DNA of 64,000 bases, taken from contig NZ_BONO01000008.1 of NCBI RefSeq assembly GCF_016862755.1, forward strand, positions 82,673 to 146,672, read 5' to 3'. This DNA comes from Cellulomonas pakistanensis (GTDB lineage Bacteria; Actinomycetota; Actinomycetes; Actinomycetales; Cellulomonadaceae). Below, one piece after another: positions 33,122 to 47,647 of this stretch. The stretch's first letter is position 1. Each line of letters begins with the position of its first letter. The translations under genes and the position numbers were made by a program. Below the pieces are notes generated by a model. The model was not told the origin of the DNA and made no database searches. It saw only the letters and a program-made list of their open reading frames with translations.

Positions 33122-33673
33122 ATGGGTATCGAAGAGGCTCCCAGCGGCTTCCTGCTGACCTCGGTCGAGACGCTCGCCGGCCTGGTGCGCAAGGCCTCGC
33201 TGTGGCCGGTGACGTTCGGCCTGGCGTGCTGCGCGATCGAGATGATGGCGACGGGCGGGTCCCGGTTCGACATCTCGCGGTTCGGCATGGAGGTGTTCCG
33301 CGCCTCGCCGCGGCAGGCCGACCTCATGATCGTCGCCGGCCGGGTGAGCCAGAAGATGGCCCCGGTGGTCCGGCAGGTCTACGACCAGATGGCCGAGCCC
33401 AAGTGGGTGCTGTCGATGGGCGTGTGCGCCAGCAGCGGCGGCATGTTCAACAACTACGCGATCGTCCAGGGCGTCGACCACGTCGTGCCGGTCGACATCT
33501 ACCTGCCCGGCTGCCCGCCGCGGCCGGAGATGCTGATCAACGCGATCCTCGAGCTGCACGAGCAGATCAAGGCCGAGCCGCTCGGGCGGAACCGCGCCGA
33601 GATCGCCCGCGACGTCGAGGCAGCCGCGCTGCGCGCCGAGCCGACCTCGCACATGACGGGGCTGCTGCGATGA
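33122..33673 (+). CDS. nuoB: NADH-quinone oxidoreductase subunit B
   Basis: A 183-residue subunit holding the terminal N2 4Fe-4S cluster, bound by Cys36, Cys37 ([10 protein letters not shown]), Cys102 (GVCASSGG) and Cys131 (PGCPPRPE). It passes electrons to quinone. The ATG starts 1 bp after the nuoA stop, and the stop overlaps nuoC as ATGA. Confidence 0.98.
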   Translation: MGIEEAPSGFLLTSVETLAGLVRKASLWPVTFGLACCAIEMMATGGSRFDISRFGMEVFRASPRQADLMIVAGRVSQKMAPVVRQVYDQMAEPKWVLSMGVCASSGGMFNNYAIVQGVDHVVPVDIYLPGCPPRPEMLINAILELHEQIKAEPLGRNRAEIARDVEAAALRAEPTSHMTGLLR

Positions 33674-34467
33674 GCGACGAGAAGAAGGACGCCGCCGCCG
33701 CGGCCAAGGCCGGTGACACGGCCGCCGCCGACGCCGGCGCGCAGCGCACCAGCGAGGCGGCGCTCGAGGCCGGCGCCCAGAACGTCCCGGCCGACCGGTC
33801 GCTGCCGCTCGAGGTGGTGCAGACCCGGCACGGCATGTTCGGCGTGCACGGGTCCGGCGACACGTCGGGCTTCGGCGGACTGGTGCAGACCGTGGCGCTG
33901 CCCGGCCCGAGCGAGCGGCCGTACGGCGGCTGGTTCGACGAGGTCGTCGACGTGCTGACCGAGCTGCTGGACGCCTCCGGCACCGGCGCCCCGGCCGCGC
34001 TGGAGTCCGTGGTCGTCGACCGGGGCGAGCTCACGCTGAACGTCGCGCGCGAGCACCTGGTCGAGGTCGCGCGGCACCTGCGGGACGACCAGGACCTGCG
34101 GTTCGAGCTGTCGCTCGGCGTCAGCGGCGTGCACTACCCGCACGACGCCGGCCGCGAGCTGCACGCCGTCTACCACCTGGTGTCGGTCACCCACGGCCGC
34201 CGGCTCCGGCTCGAGGTCGCGGCGCCCGAGGGCGACCCGACGATCCCCAGCACCGTCGGCGTCTACCCGGCGAACGACTGGCACGAGCGCGAGACCTGGG
34301 ACTTCTTCGGCCTCGTCTTCACCGGCCGCACCGACCTGGCGCGGATCGAGATGCCGGACGACTGGCCCGGGCACCCGCAGCGCAAGGACTACCCGCTCGG
34401 CGGCATCCCGGTGGAGTACAAGGGCGCCACGATCCCGCCGGCCGACCAGCGGAGGACCTACTCATGA
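33670..34467 (+). CDS. nuoC: NADH-quinone oxidoreductase subunit C
   Basis: A 265-residue peripheral-arm subunit of the 30-kDa type. The signature [14 protein letters not shown] and [14 protein letters not shown] lie near the C-terminus. An N-terminal tail of about 45 Ala/Asp/Lys-rich residues precedes the conserved domain. NuoC is separate from NuoD here, unlike the fused form of Escherichia coli. ATGA overlaps on both ends. Confidence 0.97.
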   Translation: MSDEKKDAAAAAKAGDTAAADAGAQRTSEAALEAGAQNVPADRSLPLEVVQTRHGMFGVHGSGDTSGFGGLVQTVALPGPSERPYGGWFDEVVDVLTELLDASGTGAPAALESVVVDRGELTLNVAREHLVEVARHLRDDQDLRFELSLGVSGVHYPHDAGRELHAVYHLVSVTHGRRLRLEVAAPEGDPTIPSTVGVYPANDWHERETWDFFGLVFTGRTDLARIEMPDDWPGHPQRKDYPLGGIPVEYKGATIPPADQRRTYS

Positions 34468-35819
34468 GCGCCTCGACCCACACGCCCCGGGCGACCGGCC
34501 ACCTCGTCGACGACGAGACAGTCGGCCTGCGCACCTTCGAGGCCACCGGCGGCGACTGGTCCGACATCGCCGAGGAGGCGGCCCGGCTCGGCGAGCAGCG
34601 CATCGTCGTCAACATGGGCCCGCAGCACCCGTCCACGCACGGCGTGCTCCGGCTCATGCTCGAGATCGACGGCGAGACGGTGACCGAGGCCCGGGCGGGC
34701 ATCGGCTACCTGCACACCGGCATCGAGAAGAACATGGAGCACCGCACCTGGACCCAGGGCGTGACGTTCTGCACCCGCATGGACTACGTCGCCCCGCTGT
34801 TCCAGGAGGCCGCGTACTGCCTCGCGGTCGAGAAGCTGCTCGGCATCACCGACGACGTCCCGCTCCGGGCGAGCGAGATCCGGGTGCTCATGATGGAGCT
34901 CAACCGGATCTCCTCGCACCTGGTGTGCCTGGCGACCGGCGGCAACGAGCTCGGCGCCACCACGATCATGACCATCGGGTTCACCGCACGCGAGGAGATC
35001 CTGCGGATCTTCGAGATGGTCACCGGCCTGCGGATGAACCACGCGTACATCCGCCCCGGCGGCGTCGTGCAGGACATCCCGCCCGGCGGGCTCGACTCGG
35101 TCCGCGAGGCGCTGGTCGGCGTGCGGCGGTACCTCACGCAGCTCGAGGACCTCATGCTCGGCCAGCCGATCCTCAAGGGCCGGCTGCAGGACGTGGGCGT
35201 GCTCAACCTCGCCGGCTGCATGGCGCTCGGCATCACGGGCCCGATGCTCCGGTCGACCGGCCTGCCGTACGACGTGCGCAAGGCCGCCCCGTACTGCGGC
35301 TACGAGACCTACGACTTCGACGTGCCGGTCTCCGAGGGCGCGGACTGCTGGGACCGGATGGTGCTGCGCATCGAGGAGTGCTACCAGTCGATGCGGATCG
35401 TCGAGCAGGTCGTCGACCGGCTGCAGGCCTCGGCCGGCACGCCGGTGATGGTCGGCGACCGCAAGATCGCCTGGCCCGCCCAGCTCGCCGTCGGCAGCGA
35501 CGGCATGGGCAACTCGCTCGACCACATCCGGGAGATCATGGGCACCTCGATGGAGGCCCTGATCCACCACTTCAAGCTGGTGACGGAGGGCTTCCGGGTC
35601 CCCGCCGGCCAGGCGTGGCAGACCGTCGAGCACCCCCGCGGCGAGCTCGGCGTGCACCTGGTGTCCGACGGGGGCACCAAGCCGTACCGGGCGCACTTCC
35701 GCGACCCGTCGTTCAACAACCTGCAGGCCGTCTCGGTGCTCTGCGAGGGCGGGCAGGTGGCGGACGTCGTCTGCTCCGTCGCCTCCATCGACCCGGTGCT
35801 CGGAGGGGTGGACCGCTGA
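34464..35819 (+). CDS. nuoD: NADH-quinone oxidoreductase subunit D
   Basis: A 451-residue 49-kDa-type subunit related to hydrogenase large subunits. [20 protein letters not shown] near residues 51-70 and [14 protein letters not shown] are the family motifs lining the quinone site; the hydrogenase cysteines are absent as expected. An N-terminal extension of about 45 residues is polar. Overlaps nuoC (ATGA) and nuoE (TGATG). Confidence 0.98.
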   Translation: MSASTHTPRATGHLVDDETVGLRTFEATGGDWSDIAEEAARLGEQRIVVNMGPQHPSTHGVLRLMLEIDGETVTEARAGIGYLHTGIEKNMEHRTWTQGVTFCTRMDYVAPLFQEAAYCLAVEKLLGITDDVPLRASEIRVLMMELNRISSHLVCLATGGNELGATTIMTIGFTAREEILRIFEMVTGLRMNHAYIRPGGVVQDIPPGGLDSVREALVGVRRYLTQLEDLMLGQPILKGRLQDVGVLNLAGCMALGITGPMLRSTGLPYDVRKAAPYCGYETYDFDVPVSEGADCWDRMVLRIEECYQSMRIVEQVVDRLQASAGTPVMVGDRKIAWPAQLAVGSDGMGNSLDHIREIMGTSMEALIHHFKLVTEGFRVPAGQAWQTVEHPRGELGVHLVSDGGTKPYRAHFRDPSFNNLQAVSVLCEGGQVADVVCSVASIDPVLGGVDR

Positions 35820-36741
35820 TGACCGCCATCGACCACCCGCGCGTGCCCGGCACGGGGCGCCCGCGCGCGGCCTACGACGACGCGACCCGGGAGCGGCTCG
35901 CCGCCGACGCGGCGCAGGTCGTCGCCCGGTACCCCGATCCGCGCTCGGCGCTGCTGCCGCTGCTGCACCTGGTCCAGTCCGAGGACGGCTACGTCAGCCC
36001 GGCGGGCATCGCGTTCTGCGCCGCGACGCTCGACCTGTCGACCGCCCAGGTGTCCGCGGTCGCGACGTTCTACACCCAGTACAAGCGCCGGCCGAACGGC
36101 GAGTACACGGTGGGCGTCTGCACCAACACGCTCTGCGCGATCATGGGCGGCGACGCGATCTGGGAGGACCTCACCGACCGGCTCGGGATCGGGCACGACG
36201 AGACGACCGCCGACGGCCGGATCACGCTCGAGCGGATCGAGTGCAACGCGGCCTGCGACTACGCCCCGGTGATGATGATCAACTGGGAGTTCTTCGACAA
36301 CCAGACGCCGGACTCGGCGGCCGAGGTGGTCGGGCGGCTCGTCGCGGGGGAGCCGGTGGCGCCGACCCGCGGGCCGGGCCGGGTGCAGACGTTCAAGCAG
36401 GTGTCCCGGGTGCTGGCCGGCTTCGGCGACGGCCTCGCCGACGAGGGCGTCGCGGCCGGCGAGCCGACGCTGCGCGGCCTGCGGCTGGCCCGGGAGAACG
36501 GCTGGACCGCCCCGTCCACCGACGCCGCGGCCCGCACCCCCGAGCAGGAGCAGCAGGCGGAGCCCGCCGCCCCCGCCGCCGGCACCGCGCCCCCGGCGGG
36601 CAGCGCGCCGCAGCCCGGCGCCGAGCAGTCCTCCGTCGACCGCCCCGCGGCCGGCGCCCCGGAGCGGTCCGCCGACCAGGAGAAGGCCGAGCACCGCGCC
36701 GACGACACGAGTGCCCCCGCCGACAGCGAGAAGGAGTCGTG

Positions 36742-36742
<1 letters not shown>
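35819..36742 (+). CDS. nuoE: NADH-quinone oxidoreductase subunit E
   Basis: A 307-residue subunit with a thioredoxin-like 2Fe-2S domain. The N1a cluster ligands are Cys101 and Cys106 (VCTNTLC) and Cys142 and Cys146 (CNAACDYAP). NuoE is usually 160-240 residues; here about 80-100 extra C-terminal residues are Pro/Ala/Gln/Glu-rich (from about residue 225) and look disordered. The ATG at 35819 shares one base with the nuoD stop. Confidence 0.97.
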
Positions 36743-38082
<1,340 letters not shown>

Positions 38083-38083
38083 C

Positions 38084-40741
38084 ATGACCGTCACCGCAGC
38101 CAAGCCCGCCGGGTCGGGCGCGACGCCGCCGCCCGAGCCGAAGCCCGACGGCGTCACCTTCACCATCGACGGCATCGAGACCACCGTGCCGAAGGGCACC
38201 CTCGTCATCCGCGCCGCCGAGCAGCTCGGGATCCAGATCCCGCGGTTCTGCGACCACCCGCTGCTCGCCCCGGCCGGCGCGTGCCGCCAGTGCCTCGTCG
38301 AGGTCTGGGCCCCCGGCCGCGACGGCAAGGTCGCCAAGATGCCGAAGCCGCAGGCCTCCTGCACGCTCACCGCGACGCCCGGGATGGACGTCCGCACGCA
38401 GCGCACCTCCGCCGAGGCGGACAAGGCGCAGCACGGCGTCATGGAGCTGCTGCTCATCAACCACCCGCTGGACTGCCCGGTCTGCGACAAGGGCGGCGAG
38501 TGCCCCCTGCAGAACCAGGCGATGTCGAACGGCCGCAGCCAGACGCGGTTCGTCGACGTCAAGCGGACGTTCCCCAAGCCGATCGCCGTGTCGACCGAGA
38601 TCCTGCTCGACCGCGAGCGGTGCATCCTGTGCCAGCGGTGCACCCGGTTCTCCCGGGAGATCGCGGGCGATCCGTTCATCGACCTGCAGAAGCGCGGCGC
38701 GATGCAGCAGATCGGCCGGTTCGACGCCGACGTGCTGGGCTTCGCCGGAGCGGGGGTGGACCGCGAGGACGCGGCCTCAGACGGGACGCTGGCGTTCGAC
38801 GACCGCGTCTTCCTCGGTGCCGACATCCCCGTCGGCCCCGCTGCGCCCACGGTGGACGACGACCGATCTGGATCGCCCTTCGCGTCCTACTTCTCCGGCA
38901 ACACGGTCCAGATCTGCCCGGTCGGCGCGCTGACCGGCGCGGCTTACCGGTTCCGCGCCCGCCCGTTCGACCTGGTGTCGACGCCCGGGGTGGCCGAGCA
39001 CGACTCGTCCGGCGCGGCGATCCGCGTCGACCACCGCCGCGGCGTCGTGCTGCGCCGGCTCGCGGGGGAGGACCCCGAGGTCAACGAGGAGTGGCTCACC
39101 GACAAGGACCGGTTCGCCTTCACCTGGCAGTCCGCCGCCGACCGGATCACCACGCCGCTGGTGCGGGACCGGGCCGCGGACGGCACCCGCGGCGAGCTGC
39201 ACCCCGCGTCCTGGGCCGAGGCCCTGGAGGTCGCGGCGCACGGGCTGGAGCAGGCCCGGGCCGCCGGCGGCGTCGGCGTGCTGCCCGGCGGCCGGCTCAC
39301 CGTCGAGGACGCGTACGCGTACGGCAAGTTCGCCCGCGTGGTGCTCGGCACCAACGACGTCGACCTGCGCGCGCGGCCGCACTCGGACGAGGAGCTCGCG
39401 TTCCTCGGCCACGCGGTCGCCGGCACCGGCCTGGGCGTCACGTTCCGCGACCTGGAGGCGGCGCCGACGGTCCTGCTCGCCGGCCTGGAGGCCGAGGAGG
39501 AGGCGGGCGTCGTGTTCCTGCGGCTGCGCAAGGGCGTGGTCGCGGGCCGGACCCGCGTGCACGCCGTCGCGCCGCTGGCCAGCCGCGGGCTGGAGCGCCT
39601 GGACGGGACGCTGCTGCGCGCCGCCCCCGGCACCGAACCCGAGGTGCTGGACGCGATCGGTTCCGGGGAGCTCGCCGACCTGGGTGCCGCGCTCGGCGCC
39701 GCGGGCGCGCTGGTCCTGGTGGGCGAGCGCCTGGCCGCGGTGCCCGGCGCGCTGTCCGCCGTGCTCCGGCTGGCCGAGCGCACCGGCGCCCGCGTCGCGT
39801 GGATCCCGCGGCGCGCCGGCGAGCGCGGCGGCGTCGAGGCCGGCGCCCTGCCGACCCTGCTGCCCGGCGGCCGCCCGGTCGCCGACGCCGCGGCCCGCGT
39901 GGACGTGGCCGCCGCCTGGGACGTCGAGCACCTGCCGACCGAGCCCGGCCGCGACACCGCCGCGATCCTCGCCGCTGCGGCGGACGGCACGCTCGGCGGT
40001 TTGCTGGTCGGCGGTGTGGACGTGCGGGACCTGCCCGACCCGGCGGCGGCCCGCGCGGCGCTCGCGGCGACGGGGTTCGTCGTCTCGCTCGAGGTCCGGG
40101 CCTCCGAGGTGACCGCGCTCGCCGACGTCGTGCTGCCGGTCGCCCCGCCCGTCGAGCGGCCCGGCACGTTCGTGAGCTGGGAGGGCCGCGTGCGGCCGTT
40201 CCCGCAGGCGCTGACCTCGACCGCCATGCCGGACCATCGCGTCCTCGACGCGCTGGCCGACGCGCTCGGCGTGACCCTGGGCCTGCGCACGCTCGCCGAG
40301 GTGCACGCCGACGCCGACCCGCTGACCGGCGAGTGGGACGGCGCGCGCGTCGCCGCCCCGGACGTCGCCGCCGCCGAACCGCCGGCCGTCGCCCCCGGGC
40401 ACGCGGTCCTCGCGTCCTGGCACCAGCTGCTCGACGCCGGCCGGCTGCAGGACGGCGAGCCGTTCCTGGCGGGCACCGCGAAGCGCCCGGTCGCCCGGCT
40501 GTCGCCCGCGACCGCCGCCGCCGCGGGGGTGCCGGACGGCGCGCTCGTCACCGTCGCCACCGACGCCGGGTCGATCACGCTGCCCGCCGTCGTCACCGAC
40601 ATGGCCGACCACGTGGTGTGGCTGCCGACCGCCTCGGCGGGCAGCCAGGTCCGGGACGCGCTGCGCGCCGTGCCGGGCGACCCGGTCCGGGTCGGGCCGG
40701 CCGCCGGCCCCGACGCCACCGACGAGGAGGTGCCCGCATGA
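38084..40741 (+). CDS. nuoG: NADH-quinone oxidoreductase subunit G
   Basis: An 885-residue 75-kDa-type subunit. The 2Fe-2S N1b ligands are Cys56, Cys67, Cys70 and Cys93; N5 uses His127, Cys131, Cys134 and Cys140 ([14 protein letters not shown]); N4 uses Cys180, Cys183, Cys186 (CILCQRC) and the Cys in QICPVGALT. The C-terminal two thirds are the molybdopterin-oxidoreductase-like fold without a cofactor, ending in a beta-barrel domain ([19 protein letters not shown]). Overlaps nuoH as ATGA. Confidence 0.97.
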   Translation: MTVTAAKPAGSGATPPPEPKPDGVTFTIDGIETTVPKGTLVIRAAEQLGIQIPRFCDHPLLAPAGACRQCLVEVWAPGRDGKVAKMPKPQASCTLTATPGMDVRTQRTSAEADKAQHGVMELLLINHPLDCPVCDKGGECPLQNQAMSNGRSQTRFVDVKRTFPKPIAVSTEILLDRERCILCQRCTRFSREIAGDPFIDLQKRGAMQQIGRFDADVLGFAGAGVDREDAASDGTLAFDDRVFLGADIPVGPAAPTVDDDRSGSPFASYFSGNTVQICPVGALTGAAYRFRARPFDLVSTPGVAEHDSSGAAIRVDHRRGVVLRRLAGEDPEVNEEWLTDKDRFAFTWQSAADRITTPLVRDRAADGTRGELHPASWAEALEVAAHGLEQARAAGGVGVLPGGRLTVEDAYAYGKFARVVLGTNDVDLRARPHSDEELAFLGHAVAGTGLGVTFRDLEAAPTVLLAGLEAEEEAGVVFLRLRKGVVAGRTRVHAVAPLASRGLERLDGTLLRAAPGTEPEVLDAIGSGELADLGAALGAAGALVLVGERLAAVPGALSAVLRLAERTGARVAWIPRRAGERGGVEAGALPTLLPGGRPVADAAARVDVAAAWDVEHLPTEPGRDTAAILAAAADGTLGGLLVGGVDVRDLPDPAAARAALAATGFVVSLEVRASEVTALADVVLPVAPPVERPGTFVSWEGRVRPFPQALTSTAMPDHRVLDALADALGVTLGLRTLAEVHADADPLTGEWDGARVAAPDVAAAEPPAVAPGHAVLASWHQLLDAGRLQDGEPFLAGTAKRPVARLSPATAAAAGVPDGALVTVATDAGSITLPAVVTDMADHVVWLPTASAGSQVRDALRAVPGDPVRVGPAAGPDATDEEVPA

Positions 40742-42129
40742 TCCCGCTCGCGGCCGCGCTGCCCGCCGCCGCCGCGGAGGGCGGCGCCGCCGACTTCAGC
40801 CAGGACGTGTTCTGGGTCTGGGTCGTCAAGGCGGTCGGCATCCTGGTGTTCCTGCTGCTCAGCGTGCTCATCGCCATCTGGTTCGAGCGCCGCGTGGTCG
40901 GCCGGATGCAGCTGCGGCCCGGCCCGAACGTGCACGGCCCGTTCGGCCTGTTCCAGTCGCTCGCCGACGCGATGAAGCTGCTGCTCAAGGAGGACGTCAC
41001 CGTCCGGGCGGCCGACCGGGTCGTCTACGTGCTGGCGCCGTTCATCGCGGTGTTCTGCTCGCTGCTGACGATGGCGGTGATCCCGTTCGGGCCCGAGGTG
41101 TCGATCTTCGGCGTCGTCACCCCGCTGCAGCTCACCGACTTCCCCGTCGCGGTGCTCTACATCCTCGCGTGCGCCTCGGTCGGCGTGTACGGCATCGTCC
41201 TCGGCGGCTGGTCGTCCAACTCGACCTACCCGCTGCTCGGCGCCGTGCGGTCCACCGCGCAGGTCATCTCGTACGAGCTCGCGATGGGCCTGTCCCTGGT
41301 CAGCGTGTTCATCCTGGCCGGGTCGATGTCGACCTCCGAGATCGTCGCCTCGCAGACCACCGTGTGGTGGCTCATCCCGCTGGCGCCGGCGTTCGTCATC
41401 TACGTCATCTCCATGGTCGGCGAGACCAACCGCCTGCCGTTCGACCTGCCGGAGGCCGAGGGCGAGCTCGTCGGCGGGTACACCACCGAGTACTCGTCGA
41501 TGAAGTTCGCGTGGTTCTTCCTCGCCGAGTACATCAACATGCTCAACGTCTCGGCGGTCGCGACCACGCTGTTCTTCGGCGGCTGGCGGGCGCCGTGGCC
41601 GCTGTCCTGGATCGGCGACGGGGTGCTCAACACCGGCTGGTGGCCGCTGCTGTGGTTCGTCGCCAAGGTCTGGCTGTTCATGTTCCTGTTCGTGTGGATC
41701 CGCGGCACGCTGCTGCGGTTCCGGTACGACCAGTTCATGTCGTTCGGCTGGAAGGTGCTGATCCCGGCGGCGCTGGTCTGGCTGGTGTGCGTCGCGGCGG
41801 TCCAGGGCGTGCGGCAGTTCGCCGAGGTGGACGTCCGGGACATGCTGCCGTGGCTCGGCGGGGTGATCCTCGTGGTCGTCGCGCTGTCGTTCCTCGTCCC
41901 GGAGAAGAAGCAGGCCCCGCCGGCCCGCGCGGCGGACGAGCCGTTCGACGCGTTCGCCGGCGGCTTCCCCGTGCCGCCGCTCCCCGGCCAGACCCTGCCG
42001 CCGTCGCCGCGCGCCGCCCGCCGCCGGGCCCAGGCGCCCGACACCCCCGCCCTCGTCGGCGGGCCGGGCGCCGAGGGCGCGGACGGCGACGCCCCCGAGT
42101 CCCCCACCCAGGAGGTGCCGCGTGGCTGA
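40738..42129 (+). CDS. nuoH: NADH-quinone oxidoreductase subunit H
   Basis: A 463-residue membrane subunit with about eight membrane segments that joins the peripheral and membrane arms. [15 protein letters not shown] near residue 46 and [19 protein letters not shown] (quinone-site loop) are invariant family motifs. The C-terminal tail of about 70 residues is cytosolic, Pro/Ala-rich and not part of the conserved core. Eight bases overlap nuoI. Confidence 0.98.
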   Translation: MIPLAAALPAAAAEGGAADFSQDVFWVWVVKAVGILVFLLLSVLIAIWFERRVVGRMQLRPGPNVHGPFGLFQSLADAMKLLLKEDVTVRAADRVVYVLAPFIAVFCSLLTMAVIPFGPEVSIFGVVTPLQLTDFPVAVLYILACASVGVYGIVLGGWSSNSTYPLLGAVRSTAQVISYELAMGLSLVSVFILAGSMSTSEIVASQTTVWWLIPLAPAFVIYVISMVGETNRLPFDLPEAEGELVGGYTTEYSSMKFAWFFLAEYINMLNVSAVATTLFFGGWRAPWPLSWIGDGVLNTGWWPLLWFVAKVWLFMFLFVWIRGTLLRFRYDQFMSFGWKVLIPAALVWLVCVAAVQGVRQFAEVDVRDMLPWLGGVILVVVALSFLVPEKKQAPPARAADEPFDAFAGGFPVPPLPGQTLPPSPRAARRRAQAPDTPALVGGPGAEGADGDAPESPTQEVPRG

Positions 42130-42886
42130 CACGCCGGACAGGTCCGTCGAGCGGTCGCAGGGCGGCGGCGAGGTCGCCGCGCCCCGGGTCCGCCCGTACG
42201 AGTCGCTGATCCCGAAGCGGAGCCCGGTCGCCGACGCGCTCGCGCCCGCCGCCGGGTTCGGCGTCACGCTGAAGAACTTCTTCAGCCGGACGGTGACCGA
42301 GCAGTACCCCTTCGAGGCCGCCCCGGTGAAGCCGCGGTTCCACGGCCGGCACCAGCTCAACCGGTACCCGGACGGCCTGGAGAAGTGCATCGGCTGCGAG
42401 CTGTGCGCGTGGGCGTGCCCCGCGGACGCGATCTACGTCGAGGCGTCGGACAACACCCCCGAGAAGCAGATGTCGCCGGGGGAGCGGTTCGGCAGCGTCT
42501 ACCAGATCAACTACCTGCGCTGCATCTTCTGCGGGCTGTGCATCGAGGCCTGCCCGACCCGCGCGCTCACCATGACCAACGAGTTCGAGCTCGCCGGCCC
42601 GACCCGCGAGGGCCTGATCTTCGAGAAGCAGGACCTGCTGGCGCCGCTGGCCGAGGGCATGCTCGCCGCGCCGCACCCGATGGTCGAGGGCACGACCGAC
42701 ACCGAGTACTACCGCGGCGAGGTCACCGGGCCGACCGCGGCGCAGGTCGACTGGGTCGCGGAGCAGCGGCCCGACGACCCGACGCTGGCGGCGGCCCGCC
42801 GCAGGGCCGGGACCACCGCCGCGCCCGCCACGGCGTCCGCCGACGCGCCCGCGCCCACCGGGCCGGTCGGGCGGGAGGCCCGATGA
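42122..42886 (+). CDS. nuoI: NADH-quinone oxidoreductase subunit I
   Basis: A 254-residue 8Fe-8S ferredoxin-type subunit. Clusters N6a/N6b are bound by Cys89, 92, 95, 99 ([12 protein letters not shown]) and Cys134, 137, 140, 144 ([12 protein letters not shown]). The GTG start at 42122 lies within the end of nuoH. About 60 C-terminal residues beyond the core are variable. Confidence 0.98.
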   Translation: MADTPDRSVERSQGGGEVAAPRVRPYESLIPKRSPVADALAPAAGFGVTLKNFFSRTVTEQYPFEAAPVKPRFHGRHQLNRYPDGLEKCIGCELCAWACPADAIYVEASDNTPEKQMSPGERFGSVYQINYLRCIFCGLCIEACPTRALTMTNEFELAGPTREGLIFEKQDLLAPLAEGMLAAPHPMVEGTTDTEYYRGEVTGPTAAQVDWVAEQRPDDPTLAAARRRAGTTAAPATASADAPAPTGPVGREAR

Positions 42887-43797
42887 CCCCGTCGACCGCC
42901 GAGACGGTCCTGTTCTGGGTGCTGGCGCCGGTCATGGTGCTCGCCGCGTCCGGGCTGCTGCTCACGCGCAAGGCGGTGCACGCCGCCCTGTGCGTCATCA
43001 CCGTGATGATCTCGCTGGCGTTCCTGTACGTGGCCCAGGAGGCGCCGTTCCTCGGCGTCGTCCAGGTGGTCGTCTACACCGGCGCCGTCATGATGCTGTT
43101 CCTGTTCGTGCTCATGCTGGTGGGCGTCGACGCGTCCGACTCCCTGGTCGAGACCCTCCGCGGCCAGCGCTGGGTCGGCTGGCTCGGCGCGCTCGGGCTG
43201 GGCGTCGTGCTGGTCGGCGTCGTCGGCCGCGCGACCTACCCGTCCGCCGTCGGGCTCGCGGAGGCCAACGCCCCCGGCAACCCGACCGGCGTCGCGCGGA
43301 TCATCTTCGGCCAGCACGTGTTCGGGCTCGAGGTCGTCGGGGCCCTGCTGGTCACCGCGGCGCTCGGTGCGCTGGTGCTCACCCACCGGCAGCGCCTGAC
43401 GCGGGTCGTCAAGCAGCCGGAGCGCGCCGCGGCCCGCGTCGCCGCCGGCGCCCGGCTCACCCCGCTGCCGGCCCCCGGCGTGTACGCGCGGCACAACGCG
43501 ATGGACGTGCCGGCGCTCGACCCGGCCGGGAACCCGATCGACGAGTCGGTGCCCCGCGTGCTGCGGATCCGCGGCCAGGAGGCCGGGACCGCCGAGTACC
43601 GCGCGGACACCTACCGGCGTGCGGTCACGGCCGTGCTCGCGGAGCGGGGCGCGGTCGGCGACGGCGAGGTCGACGCGGCGCTGGGGGCCGTCGCGGACGA
43701 GCCGCGCCCGGCCGCCGCGCCGCCGGGGACCACCACCGGTCCGACGGCGGACATCGACCTGGGCGGCGGCTCGACCCGGACGGAGACCGAGCGGTGA
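42883..43797 (+). CDS. nuoJ: NADH-quinone oxidoreductase subunit J
   Basis: A 304-residue membrane subunit with five membrane segments in the first 170 residues; [21 protein letters not shown] is the ND6 signature helix with the pi-bulge. The remaining 130 residues form a soluble tail with [17 protein letters not shown] and a likely ordered part, then an acidic/Pro-rich end. NuoJ is about 165-200 residues in many bacteria. Overlaps nuoI (ATGA) and nuoK (GTGA). Confidence 0.96.
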   Translation: MTPSTAETVLFWVLAPVMVLAASGLLLTRKAVHAALCVITVMISLAFLYVAQEAPFLGVVQVVVYTGAVMMLFLFVLMLVGVDASDSLVETLRGQRWVGWLGALGLGVVLVGVVGRATYPSAVGLAEANAPGNPTGVARIIFGQHVFGLEVVGALLVTAALGALVLTHRQRLTRVVKQPERAAARVAAGARLTPLPAPGVYARHNAMDVPALDPAGNPIDESVPRVLRIRGQEAGTAEYRADTYRRAVTAVLAERGAVGDGEVDAALGAVADEPRPAAAPPGTTTGPTADIDLGGGSTRTETER

Positions 43798-44093
43798 CCC
43801 TCACGAACTACCTGGTGCTCTCCGGGATCCTGTTCTCGATCGGCGCCGCGACGGTGCTGCTGCGCCGCAACGCGATCATCGTGTTCATGGGCGTCGAGCT
43901 CATGCTCAACGCGACGAACCTCGCGCTGGTGACGTTCTCCCGGCTGCACGGCGACCTGACGGGCCAGGTCATGGCGTTCTTCGTCATGGTCGTGGCCGCG
44001 GCGGAGGTGGTCGTCGGCCTGGCGATCATCGTGTCGATCTTCCGCACCCGGAAGTCGGCCTCGGTCGACGACATCAACCTGCTGAAGAGCTGA
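43794..44093 (+). CDS. nuoK: NADH-quinone oxidoreductase subunit K
   Basis: A 99-residue membrane subunit with three membrane segments. The conserved proton-path glutamates are in [15 protein letters not shown] and [14 protein letters not shown]. The GTG start overlaps the nuoJ stop by GTGA. Normal length. Confidence 0.97.
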   Translation: MTLTNYLVLSGILFSIGAATVLLRRNAIIVFMGVELMLNATNLALVTFSRLHGDLTGQVMAFFVMVVAAAEVVVGLAIIVSIFRTRKSASVDDINLLKS

Positions 44094-44100
44094 GGGGACC

Positions 44101-46017
<1,917 letters not shown>

Positions 46018-46027
46018 GGGGAAGTCG

Positions 46028-47647
46028 ATGTCGTCCACCGTCGCCACCACGGACGTGCCGTGGCTGACCCTCCTCGTCGTGTGGCCGCTGGTCGGCGCGC
46101 TCGTCCTGTGGCTGCTGCCGCGGGGGTCGCGCGCCGCGGGCGCGGCCGACGCCGACGCGATCACCGCCGGGCCGCGGCGGTACGCCCGCCAGATCGCCCT
46201 CGCCGTCGCGCTCGTCGAGGTCGGGCTCGGCGTCGCCGCGCTGCTGGCCTTCGACGCCGGCGCCGCCGGCGAGCACCAGTTGCGCGAGACCCACGCCTGG
46301 ATCTCCCAGCTCGGCGTCTCGTACGCGGTCGGCGTCGACGGCGTCGGCCTCGCGCTGGTGCTGCTGTCCGTCGTGCTGGTGCCGGTCGTGATCCTCGCCG
46401 CGTGGCGGGAGCAGGGCTCGGGCGCGCTGCCGACCGAGCGGCTCCGGCACTACCTGGCCCTCGTGCTGGTGCTGACCGCGTTCATGGTCGCCGTGTTCGC
46501 CGCCCGGGACGTGTTCCTGTTCTACGTGCTGTTCGAGGCCATGCTCATCCCGGTCTACTTCATGATCGGGGCGTTCGGCGGGCCGCGGCGGCGGTACGCG
46601 GCGGTGAAGTTCCTGCTGTTCTCGCTCGCGGGCGGCCTCATCATGCTGGCCGGCGTCATCGCGCTCTACCTGCAGGGGCCCGGCGGGCCGCAGGGCTTCC
46701 TCACCGAGAACCTCACCGGGCTCGACCTGCCGGTGGGCACCGAGCGCTGGCTGTTCCTCGCCTTCTTCCTCGCGTTCGCGATCAAGGCGCCGATGTTCCC
46801 CGTGCACACCTGGCTGCCCGACGCCGCGGAGCAGGCGCCCGCGGGGACGTCGACGCTGCTGGTCGGCGTCCTCGACAAGGTCGGCACCTTCGGCATGCTG
46901 ACGCTCTGCCTGCCGCTGTTCCCGGACGCGTCGCGGTGGGCGGCGCCGGTGATCGTCGCGCTGGCCGTCGTGTCGATCCTCTACGGGGCGCTGCTCGCGA
47001 TCGGGCAGCAGGACCTGTTCCGGCTCGTCGCGTACACCTCGGTCTCGCACTTCGGGTTCATCGTGCTCGGCATCTTCGCCTTCACGTCGACCTCGGTGGC
47101 CGGCTCGTCCTTCTACATGGTCAACCACGGGCTCTCGACCGGCGCGCTGTTCCTGCTGGTCGGGTTCCTCGCGGCGCGCCGCGGTTCGGCCCGCATCGAG
47201 GACTTCGGCGGGCTGCAGAAGGTCACGCCCGTGCTGGCCGGCGTCTTCCTCGTCACCGGCCTGTCCGCGCTGTCGCTCCCGGGGCTGTCGACGTTCGTGT
47301 CCGAGTTCCTCGTGCTGGTCGGGTCGTTCGGCACCAACCGGGCCGCGGCCGTGGTCGCGACGCTCGGAGTCGTCCTCGCGGCGGTCTACGTCCTGTGGAC
47401 CTACCAGCGGCTGTTCGCCGGCCCGGTCCGCGACGACCTCGCCGCGACGCGGGACATCGGCGGTCGGGAGCGGTGGGTCGTCGGCCCGCTGATCGCGATC
47501 ATGCTGGTGCTCGGCTTCTACCCGGCGCCCGCGCTGCGCCTGGTGGACGAGCCCGCCGCGACCACCGTGACCCACGTGGGCGGCGAGCCGCCCGCGGTCG
47601 ACATGCCCGTCGCCGAGGACGGCGACCACGAGGGGAGCGAGCAGTGA
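46028..47647 (+). CDS. nuoM: NADH-quinone oxidoreductase subunit M
   Basis: A 539-residue antiporter-like subunit with about 14 membrane segments. YVLFEAMLIPVYFMIGAFGG contains the conserved Glu, and HTWLPDAAEQAPAGTSTLL the signature of the ND4 group. An AGGGGAAG Shine-Dalgarno sequence precedes the ATG. Overlaps nuoN as GTGA. Confidence 0.97.
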   Translation: MSSTVATTDVPWLTLLVVWPLVGALVLWLLPRGSRAAGAADADAITAGPRRYARQIALAVALVEVGLGVAALLAFDAGAAGEHQLRETHAWISQLGVSYAVGVDGVGLALVLLSVVLVPVVILAAWREQGSGALPTERLRHYLALVLVLTAFMVAVFAARDVFLFYVLFEAMLIPVYFMIGAFGGPRRRYAAVKFLLFSLAGGLIMLAGVIALYLQGPGGPQGFLTENLTGLDLPVGTERWLFLAFFLAFAIKAPMFPVHTWLPDAAEQAPAGTSTLLVGVLDKVGTFGMLTLCLPLFPDASRWAAPVIVALAVVSILYGALLAIGQQDLFRLVAYTSVSHFGFIVLGIFAFTSTSVAGSSFYMVNHGLSTGALFLLVGFLAARRGSARIEDFGGLQKVTPVLAGVFLVTGLSALSLPGLSTFVSEFLVLVGSFGTNRAAAVVATLGVVLAAVYVLWTYQRLFAGPVRDDLAATRDIGGRERWVVGPLIAIMLVLGFYPAPALRLVDEPAATTVTHVGGEPPAVDMPVAEDGDHEGSEQ